Source: SIG440 sp045532055 (lineage in GTDB: Bacteria; Bacillota; Clostridia; Monoglobales; Monoglobaceae). From it: a stretch of 35,056 bases of DNA. A program made the translations under genes and the position numbers. Positions 23,926 through 28,945 of the stretch are shown here, piece by piece. Positions within the stretch are counted from its first letter, which is position 1. Every line of letters starts with the position of its first letter. The notes under the pieces were generated by a model, which saw only the letters and a program-made list of their open reading frames with translations, did not search any database and had not been told where the DNA came from. The stretch spans positions 1 through 35,056 of the forward strand of contig JAZSFF010000004.1 of NCBI GenBank assembly GCA_045532055.1, written 5' to 3'.

Positions 23926-24630
23926 TTATTTTACTTCAAATTTATAGCCCACACCCCAGACGGTTTTAAGCTGCCATGGATGGGAAGATTCAGGAGAGGC
24001 ATATTCGATTTTTTCACGTATTCTCTTTATATGCACATCAATGGTCCTCGAATCACCAAAAAATTCATAGCCCCAGATCTCGTTTAAAAGTTGGTCGCGG
24101 GTAAACACCTTGTTTTTGTTGTTTGCCAAAAAGTAAAGAAGTTCGAATTCCTTGGGCGGCATTTCCAGCAATGTATCTCCCAGAGTTACCTCATAAGTTT
24201 CCCGGTTGATAGTCAGTCCGTCAAAGTGAAGTTCATCAGAACCCGAGTTGTTGTTTATGTCTGTGTTTTCGCAGCGACGGAGGACAGCTTTGATACGTGC
24301 CACAAGCTCCTTGGGTTCAAAGGGTTTTACAATATAGTCGTCAGCGCCCAGCTCAAGGCCAAGAACTTTGTCAAAAAGTTCGCCCTTTGCCGTAAGCATG
24401 ATTATAGGCGTTTTTGACATACTGCGAATTTCACGGCAGACCTGCCAACCGTCTTTCTTAGGCAACATTATATCCAAAAGAACAATATCAGGCTTTTTCT
24501 CTTTAAACAGCTCCACAGCAGACTCGCCGTCATAAGCTGTGCAGGAGTCAAAACCCTCCTTTTCGACGTAAAGGCGAATAAGTTCGCATATATTTTTTTC
24601 GTCATCTACAATAAGAACTAAATCATTCAT
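23926..24630 (-). CDS. OmpR-family response regulator, partner of the downstream kinase
   Basis: 234 residues. Receiver LVLIVDDEKNICELI with Asp53 in VLLDIMLPKKDGW, MLTAKGE and IVKPFEPKELVARI, then a 10-residue Asn/Ser linker and a winged-helix domain (PKEFELLYFLANNKNKVF, GDSRTIDVHIKRIREK). Its ATG overlaps the rsmI stop (TAATG), so it is translationally coupled to rsmI. Cognate pairing with the kinase gene directly after it is strongly implied. Confidence 0.93.
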   Translation of the reverse strand: MNDLVLIVDDEKNICELIRLYVEKEGFDSCTAYDGESAVELFKEKKPDIVLLDIMLPKKDGWQVCREIRSMSKTPIIMLTAKGELFDKVLGLELGADDYIVKPFEPKELVARIKAVLRRCENTDINNNSGSDELHFDGLTINRETYEVTLGDTLLEMPPKEFELLYFLANNKNKVFTRDQLLNEIWGYEFFGDSRTIDVHIKRIREKIEYASPESSHPWQLKTVWGVGYKFEVK

Positions 24631-25502
24631 TAATCCTCTTCTCCCATCTTTAGTGTTCCCGAATTTTTAAGTTTCAAATGCAGGTCATAAACTTCGCGCT
24701 TGGGGAATCCAAGCTCTCCTGCCACCTTGTTTACCAAGTCCTTGCCACGAAGACCCGCCTGGGAGTAAGTTTGCAAAAGTTCCTCAGGGGAAGGCAACTC
24801 TGCCCTGATTTGATTTTCGAGTTCCTGACTGTCCTTGCCTTTGATAATAAGTACAAATTCGCCCTTGGGCGGGGTCTCGGTATATCTCTTGATAGCGTTT
24901 TCTATGGTGGTGCGGAAGAATTCCTCAAACTTCTTGGTCAGTTCACGGGCAAGAACGATTTCGCGATTGCCAAAGAATTCAAGCATATCATTAAGGGTTG
25001 AAAGCAACTTGTGGGGAGCCTCATAGAAAATCAGGGTTCTGGTGTCGTTTTTCACTTCTTCAAGGTGAATTTTGCGGTTTCGTTTGTTGGTGGTGAGAAA
25101 ACCCTCAAATGAAAATCTGCCTGTAGGCATACCTGATGCGACAAGGGCACAGGTGAAAGCAGATGCTCCTGGCAGGGGCACAATCTCAATCTCTTGGTTT
25201 ATGCAAAGTCTCACCAAATCTTCCCCAGGGTCAGATATTGCAGGCATACCTGCGTCCGAAACCAAGGCTACAGACTGTCCTGAATTCAGTTTTTCCAGCA
25301 GGATGTTGCCTTTTTGTACCTTGTTATGTTCGTAGTAGCTGGTCAAGGGCACACTTATTTCAAAATGATTAAGCAGTTTAAGGGTGTTTCGTGTGTCCTC
25401 TGCCGCTATAAGGTCAACCGATTTCAACACCTCCAAAGTGCGGAGAGTGATGTCTTTCAGGTTGCCTATAGGAGTGGGACACAGATATAATGTACCTTTC
25501 AA
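24630..25502 (-). CDS. rsmI: 16S rRNA (cytidine1402-2'-O)-methyltransferase RsmI
   Basis: 290 residues starting at TTG 25502 with AAGGA upstream. RsmI 2'-O-methylates C1402 in the 30S decoding centre using SAM. Family marks: LYLCPTPIGNLKDITLRTLE at the start, AAEDTRNT, ALVSDAGMPAISDPGE, VPLPGASAFTCALVASG, FEGFL, LIFYEAPHKL and ARELTKKFEEFFR. Normal length. It follows the trmN6-like gene by about 20 bases, the same order as yabB-yazA-yabC in Bacillus (without yazA), and is coupled to the response regulator downstream. Confidence 0.97.
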   Translation of the reverse strand: MKGTLYLCPTPIGNLKDITLRTLEVLKSVDLIAAEDTRNTLKLLNHFEISVPLTSYYEHNKVQKGNILLEKLNSGQSVALVSDAGMPAISDPGEDLVRLCINQEIEIVPLPGASAFTCALVASGMPTGRFSFEGFLTTNKRNRKIHLEEVKNDTRTLIFYEAPHKLLSTLNDMLEFFGNREIVLARELTKKFEEFFRTTIENAIKRYTETPPKGEFVLIIKGKDSQELENQIRAELPSPEELLQTYSQAGLRGKDLVNKVAGELGFPKREVYDLHLKLKNSGTLKMGEED

Positions 25503-25522
25503 TGAGAGTTCCTTCTTTCTCT

Positions 25523-26281
25523 TCAGTCGGCAGTCCGACCGTATATATCATTTATTTCACGGGAATAGTTACCGTTTTCGTCATAAACATATAGGGGCGG
25601 CTCCAGAAACAGCTTAGGATTGCCGTATTTTGCACCCTCAATCAAAACCATATTGGCGGTTTTTGTGGGTGATGGATGCACAAACCTCAACCGTTTTGGC
25701 TCCAGCCTGAAACTGCGCATCAAACATATGATATCCGCAAGCCTTTCGGGGCGGTGTATCATACACAGCTTGCCATAGGGTTTGAGGCATTTAGCTGATA
25801 CAGAAATAATGTCCCCCAATGTACAACAAATCTCGTGGCGGGCGATTGTCACCGTGTCGGTGGTGTTTTTAAGCCCGCCGTGACTTTCTTTATAGGGCGG
25901 ATTGCAGCTTATGTTGTCAAAACACTCTGTACCAAAGATTTCTACGGAATTTTTAAGGTCGTCGCAAAGAATTTCCACTTTTTCCTGCAGATTGTTGAGG
26001 GCAACGCTTCTGTTCGCCATTTCTGCCACGCATTCCTGAATTTCTAGACCCTTGATGTGTTTTGCACTTGATTTTTCGGACAGCAGCAGTGGAATAATAC
26101 CATTGCCCGTGCACAAGTCAAGAACCACGGCATCCTTTTTGATTGTTTTTGTCGCGAAGTCCGCAAGCAAAACCGCATCAACCCCAAAACAAAACCAGTC
26201 AGGGTTCTGGATGAGTCTTAAATTATTCTTTGTCTGGAGGTCATCAAGACGCTCGTATGGGTGTATTAATTGGTTGTCCAT
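25523..26281 (-). CDS. tRNA1(Val) adenine-37 N6-methyltransferase-like (TrmN6/YabB)
   Basis: 252 residues, ATG 26281 with AAAGGAAA. Rossmann-fold SAM methyltransferase: motif I VLDLCTGNGIIPLLL (~53-67), acidic loop GLEIQ, and motif IV NPPY (127-130), typical of N6-adenine and N5-glutamine enzymes. The start (DQLIHPYERLDDLQ-like phrase and GVDAVLLADF) is that of the YabB/YfiC group. The target is assigned from family knowledge; some Firmicute members have not been tested. First gene of the operon trmN6-rsmI-regulator-kinase. Confidence 0.85.
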   Translation of the reverse strand: MDNQLIHPYERLDDLQTKNNLRLIQNPDWFCFGVDAVLLADFATKTIKKDAVVLDLCTGNGIIPLLLSEKSSAKHIKGLEIQECVAEMANRSVALNNLQEKVEILCDDLKNSVEIFGTECFDNISCNPPYKESHGGLKNTTDTVTIARHEICCTLGDIISVSAKCLKPYGKLCMIHRPERLADIICLMRSFRLEPKRLRFVHPSPTKTANMVLIEGAKYGNPKLFLEPPLYVYDENGNYSREINDIYGRTAD

Positions 26282-26352
26282 GAAACTAATTTCCTTTTTA
26301 TGGAATATTTTGTCCGTTTTCTGACTAAAATAAATGTATATCTTTGGAATTC

Positions 26353-26381
26353 AGTATATCAAAAAATAACCATAAATTCAA
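26353..26381 (-). promoter_or_regulatory. Promoter of the trmN6-rsmI-two-component operon
   Basis: Minus strand TTGAAT (26381-26376), 17-base spacer, TATACT (26358-26353), with TGn just before the -10. Leader of about 65 bases. Confidence 0.7.
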
Positions 26382-26542
26382 GATGGAATATTTTTTACAA
26401 AAAATGGGAATTTTTTCGACGAAGTTGGAGGAAACGAGAGGAAACGGAAGAAAATGAGGGGGATTTAAAGTTTAGTCAGGATTTGAAGAGCCATTTTCCC
26501 AAATTAAAAGGATTAAATTGGATTAATTCAAGATAATCAAAT
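26382..26542. other. Intergenic stretch between two divergent promoters
   Basis: AT-rich with a purine-rich stretch on the plus strand. A 10-base tandem (GAGGAAACGA/GAGGAAACGG at 26428-26447) is the only repeat seen. No gene with a plausible start and ribosome site was found here. Confidence 0.4.
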
Positions 26543-26572
26543 TTGACTTTTGGGGCAAAAATTGTGTATAAT
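26543..26572 (+). promoter_or_regulatory. Sigma-A promoter of the YabE-like gene
   Basis: TTGACT (26543-26548), 18-base spacer, TATAAT (26567-26572). Start expected near 26579, so in-frame codons upstream of that point cannot be the translation start. Confidence 0.8.
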
Positions 26573-26581
26573 GAAGGTCCG

Positions 26582-26603
26582 TTGCGACATTTTTGGGTCG
26601 CAA
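26582..26603 (+). other. 5'-terminal stem-loop in the YabE-like leader
   Basis: TTGCGAC (26582-26588) pairs perfectly with GTCGCAA (26597-26603) around an 8-base loop. It lies within a few bases of the predicted 5' end of the mRNA and ends 16 bases before the ribosome binding site. No T-run follows, so it is not a terminator; mRNA stabilisation is possible. Confidence 0.5.
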
Positions 26604-26630
26604 AAATTAAATAAAAGCAGAGGTGATTGG

Positions 26631-27713
26631 ATGCTGAATGGTCTGAAGGATAGAATGCTTAACATATCCTCATCAGCCAAACGGAATATCCTGTTGTCAA
26701 CAGTTTTTGTTGTTTTATCATTAACAATTGTTTGTACTGTAAGTATTGCCTGCAAGCAGGTGGTGCTTGTTGACGGGGACAATTCCGCAAAAGAAGTTAT
26801 TACATTTAAAAGATATGTTGAAGATGTTCTTGAGTCTGAGGGTATTACCCTGGACAGCCGTGACAAGATGAATGTCAAGCCCGGCGACAAACTCAAGGAC
26901 AACATGAGAATACAGGTATACAGAGCTTTCAGGGTAAGCGTTACTGAAAAAGGCAAGACCGTGGAACATATTGCCACAAGACGTACCGTCGGCGAGGTGT
27001 TAAACGAGCTTGGCTACAACGCAAAGAAAACCGACAAGACAACTCCTGCATACAATGCAAAGGTTTCTGACTTTGATGAGATTACACTTATCAGAACCAA
27101 AGAAGAGGTTGTCAAGGTTGTTGAAGAAATCCCCTATGAAAGCAAACAGCGCGAGAACAAAGCACTTGCAACAGGGAACCGCAAGGTTGTCCAAAAAGGT
27201 CAGCCCGGTGAAAAAACCGTTGAATACAAGATTTTGTTTGAAGACGGTGTAGAGGTTGCAAGAGAAAAGGTAGGCGAAGAGGTCAAGGTTGAGGCTATAC
27301 CCCAGATTACAGAGGTTGGGCCAAGAAAGACCATGGATAGCTACAAAATTGCATCAGCAGGGACAATACAGACATCACGTAGCGGCAGCCTTTCCTACAG
27401 CAAGGTTATCTCGGTCAATGCTACAGCATATGACGCATCAAGCTGTGGAAAGAGTCCATCACATCCGGCTTATGGCATCACAGCTACTGGACGCAGAGCG
27501 GGTTATGGCATAGTTGCCGTTGACCCCAGCGTTATTCCATTGGGAACAAAGCTGTATATTGAGAGTGCAGATGGCTCTTATGTATACGGCACAGCCATAG
27601 CGGCGGATACCGGTGGCGCAATAAAGGGCAACCGCATTGACTTGTGCTACAACACAAGGTCAGAGGCAATAAGCTTTGGCAGACGCCCTATGAAAGTTTA
27701 TATTTTGAAATAA
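26631..27713 (+). CDS. YabE-like DUF348-G5-3D cell-wall protein
   Basis: 360 residues from ATG 26631, behind AGAGGTGAT. A membrane anchor or signal (NILLSTVFVVLSLTIVCTVSI, ~18-40) is followed by two DUF348 units (~45-150), a G5 domain (~160-240, ending VEAIPQITEVGPRK) and a C-terminal 3D domain (~265-360). The three Asp of the 3D domain are seen in VAVDPSVIPLGTKLYI, AIAADTGG and GNRIDLCY. Such proteins (YabE, Sps/Rpf-like) are extracytoplasmic lytic transglycosylases of the MltA-related double-psi barrel kind, acting in wall turnover and spore revival. Stand-alone transcript with its own promoter and terminator. Confidence 0.93.
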   Translation: MLNGLKDRMLNISSSAKRNILLSTVFVVLSLTIVCTVSIACKQVVLVDGDNSAKEVITFKRYVEDVLESEGITLDSRDKMNVKPGDKLKDNMRIQVYRAFRVSVTEKGKTVEHIATRRTVGEVLNELGYNAKKTDKTTPAYNAKVSDFDEITLIRTKEEVVKVVEEIPYESKQRENKALATGNRKVVQKGQPGEKTVEYKILFEDGVEVAREKVGEEVKVEAIPQITEVGPRKTMDSYKIASAGTIQTSRSGSLSYSKVISVNATAYDASSCGKSPSHPAYGITATGRRAGYGIVAVDPSVIPLGTKLYIESADGSYVYGTAIAADTGGAIKGNRIDLCYNTRSEAISFGRRPMKVYILK

Positions 27714-27724
27714 AATAAATAGGA

Positions 27725-27752
27725 AAGACATCCGAAAGGATGTCTTTTTTTT
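27725..27752 (+). terminator. Terminator of the YabE-like gene
   Basis: AAGACATCC (27725-27733), GAAA tetraloop, GGATGTCTT (27738-27746) followed by six further T. Confidence 0.92.
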
Positions 27753-27777
27753 GATGTTTTTTTGTGTGCAAAGCACT

Positions 27778-28011
27778 TTAAAAGTCATAGCTGCCGCAGA
27801 AAGAAAGGTTATACTTGCCAAAGACCGAAACAATACTATCCACTATTTCAAATTCACTCAAATCTTCATCGTTCAGAATTTCTTGAATTTCACCCAGTGC
27901 CTGAATAGCCCTTGTGTCAGCCACTTTGCTTTCGTCAATATCAAAATCTGTCAGTTTGCTACACACTGCGTCGCATATGCCGCCTTTGATAAGTTCGGTT
28001 TTTATTGTCAT
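27778..28011 (-). CDS. Small acidic protein of unknown function downstream of ncRNA
   Basis: 77 residues from ATG 28011, with AAAGGAGG seven bases upstream, one of the best ribosome sites in the window; a longer reading to 28080 runs into a terminator hairpin. Acidic (DFDIDESKV, ILNDEDLSEFEIVDSIV), mainly helical, with Cys13, Cys17 and Cys72 and an aromatic end CGSYDF. No membrane segment. I do not recognise a named family, though small clostridial proteins ending in a similar C..C.DF pattern exist. No separate promoter is visible between the start codon and the terminator hairpin 28 bases upstream, so expression probably depends on read-through from the RNA locus at 28034-28235. Confidence 0.7.
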   Translation of the reverse strand: MTIKTELIKGGICDAVCSKLTDFDIDESKVADTRAIQALGEIQEILNDEDLSEFEIVDSIVSVFGKYNLSFCGSYDF

Positions 28012-28030
28012 GCTTTTTCCTCCTTTGTAA

Positions 28031-28062
28031 AATAAAAAATGCGCCAACCGAAGCTGACGCAT
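28031..28062 (-). terminator. UUCG-capped terminator between ncRNA and the 77-codon gene
   Basis: Minus strand: AUGCGUCAGC (28062-28053), UUCG loop (28052-28049), GUUGGCGCAU (28048-28039), then about six U. Two pairs are G.U in this strand and mismatched in the other, so the signal is meant for minus-strand transcription. Confidence 0.9.
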
Positions 28063-28235
28063 GAAAAACGCAAGCCCCAATTGTCGCTAAACAAATCACA
28101 ATAAAGATGAAACACTTATCACACTCTATAGCCTGGAGCTTGCATTTTTACCAAACTCTTTGCTATAAAGTGTACACAAAAAAAGACATACTATTCTTAT
28201 GAAAAGTATTTCAACTCTTGTTAAATTTGTTTAGC
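28034..28235 (-). ncRNA. Structured non-coding RNA, about 200 nt, family unknown (6S-like?)
   Basis: The predicted +1 (28235) is the first base of stem P1, GCUAAACAAAU / AUUUGUUUAGC (28235-28225 with 28096-28086, 11 perfect pairs). Inside lie P2, an 8-pair hairpin with one U.U (28209-28188); P3, ACACUUUAUAGC / GCUAUAGAGUGU (28173-28162 with 28132-28121, one G.U); and P4, GAGUUUG / CAAGCUC (28158-28152 with 28142-28136, one G.U) with a 9-nt loop. A 3' tail and a UUCG terminator follow. The wobble pairs exist only in the minus-strand RNA. The tail 28078-28064 can also pair over 15 bases with 28149-28135 (P4 loop and 3' strand), a pseudoknot or switch. A closed rod with a large internal bubble recalls 6S RNA, but no family signature was recognised. 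Confidence 0.7.
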
Positions 28236-28241
28236 ACAGTC

Positions 28242-28270
28242 ATTATATCACAAAGTTATACAAATGTCTA
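28242..28270 (-). promoter_or_regulatory. Strong promoter of the ncRNA
   Basis: Minus strand TAGACA (28270-28265), 17-base spacer, TATAAT (28247-28242), with TGA directly before the -10 (extended -10). Eleven of twelve hexamer bases match consensus. The +1 falls on G at about 28235. Confidence 0.85.
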
Positions 28271-28357
28271 TATTTTTTCATCTAATTTATCTCAAGGGGG
28301 TCAAACCCCCTTGCACCCCCTTTTCGCTGCTGCACGTTTAGCGGACTGTAATTACTC

Positions 28358-28475
28358 AAAAAGACATCACCCGAGAACGTTCGGATAAACAAACCCATTG
28401 TTTGCGCTCACTAAAACGCAACGCCCGCAGAGGAAACTTGATTGCGTTGCGTTTTTCATCGGGTGCTGTCTTTTT
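28358..28475. repeat. Foldback module A
   Basis: Outer stem AAAAAGACA.CACCCGA / TCGGGTG.TGTCTTTTT (28358-28374 with 28459-28475, one mismatch). Small hairpin AAACAA-N5-TTGTTT (28387-28403). Inner stem AAAACGCAACGC / GCGTTGCGTTTT (28413-28424 with 28444-28455, 12 perfect pairs). Confidence 0.8.
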
Positions 28476-28611
28476 TCGCAAACACTCCGCAGAAAACGCT
28501 TGCTTAACGCGGACTTTCTTTAGCCCATCTCTGTGGGTCTTTAAGACCCCAAAGGAATACCCCAACAATTATACCGCGTTAAGGAGAGACGCCAGATAGC
28601 TGTTTGCGAAA
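28474..28611. repeat. Foldback core domain
   Basis: Closed by TTTCGCAAACA / TGTTTGCGAAA (28474-28484 with 28601-28611, 11 pairs); then CTTAACGCGG / CCGCGTTAAG (28503-28512 with 28574-28583, 10 pairs); then GGGTC-TTTAA-GACCC (28535-28549). The stretch 28487-28511 (CCGCAGA.AAC.CTTG) also resembles the inner loop of module A at 28425-28446. Confidence 0.75.
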
Positions 28612-28618
28612 CTTGGAG

Positions 28619-28714
28619 AAAGGCACAAAAATCGGCGGCACATTTTTCCGCTGCAGGTGCCGCCGATTTAGCGAAGCAAACAATAAGTTTGTTTTTCTGA
28701 GCGTTTGTGCCTTT
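28619..28714. repeat. Foldback module B (inverted relative of A)
   Basis: Outer stem AAAGGCACAAA / TTTGTGCCTTT (28619-28629 with 28704-28714, 11 pairs). Inner stem AATCGGCGGCAC / GTGCCGCCGATT (28630-28641 with 28657-28668, 12 perfect pairs). Small hairpin AAACAA-N5-TTGTTT (28678-28694), the same stem and loop length as in module A. Confidence 0.8.
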
Positions 28715-28843
28715 GGACAAGTTGAGCAATTACAGATGTCCAAGTCTCGAACAGCGGCACAGGGGTTAAAGGGGACTTCGTCCCCTTGGAAACAAAAGAT
28801 TTACAGCGGTAAAAGGGGTATTAGGGGGAAATGTTTCCCCTAA

Positions 28844-28916
28844 AAAATCTACATATGTACTAAATTCAAACCACGAAAAGAGGGGAGTGAAAATAAAACG
28901 TACTTTCAACAAAAAA
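28844..28916. other. Short AT-rich spacer
   Basis: Between the last foldback hairpin and the ABC-F operon terminator. Contains ACATATGT (28851-28858) but no gene, promoter or larger repeat that I can support. Confidence 0.4.
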
Positions 28917-28938
28917 GTCCCCCTTTTTCAAGGGGGAC
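28910..28938 (-). terminator. Terminator of the dxs-tlyA-nadK-recN-rseC-ABC-F operon
   Basis: Minus strand GTCCCCCTT-GAAA-AAGGGGGAC (28938-28917) followed by a run of U. Nine perfect pairs with a GAAA loop, eight bases after the last stop codon. Confidence 0.93.
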
Positions 28939-28945
28939 ATAAATA

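Larger units (their letters stand above)
28293..28843. repeat. Foldback element: nested inverted repeats with hairpin modules
   Basis: Non-coding DNA almost wholly made of inverted repeats. From outside in: hairpins 28293-28313 and 28769-28787 (C/T-rich, homologous in opposite orientation); arms CGCTG / CAGCG (28325-28329, 28752-28756) and CTGTAATT.CTCAA / TTGAG.AATTACAG (28346-28359, 28722-28735); module A (28358-28475) and its inverted relative module B (28619-28714); and a palindromic core (28474-28611). A last hairpin TTAGGGGGAA / TTTCCCCTAA lies at 28821-28843. No ORF within has a believable ribosome site or protein-like composition. No transposase, clear target-site duplication or terminal CRISPR pattern was seen. 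Could be a MITE-like mobile element or a folded RNA/DNA signal. Confidence 0.75.

Noticed and set aside
26428..26447. Tandem GAGGAAACG repeat as a regulator binding site
   Set aside because: Only two copies in a purine-rich stretch; no known box was matched.
26270..26536. 88-codon plus-strand open frame upstream of the YabE-like gene
   Set aside because: It spans the divergent promoters, begins antisense within trmN6, has no ribosome site and has an unnatural composition.
26550..26630. Upstream extension of the YabE-like protein
   Set aside because: It would start upstream of the predicted transcription start and has no ribosome site; ATG 26631 does.
28086..28235. CRISPR repeat, tracrRNA or T-box interpretation of the ncRNA region
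   Set aside because: No regularly spaced repeats, no cas genes and no T-box sequence are present; the structure is one closed stem with internal hairpins.
28356..28843. Several 60-80 codon open frames on both strands inside the foldback element
   Set aside because: They follow from the inverted repeats themselves, lack ribosome binding sites and have low-complexity Arg/Ser/Lys-rich translations.
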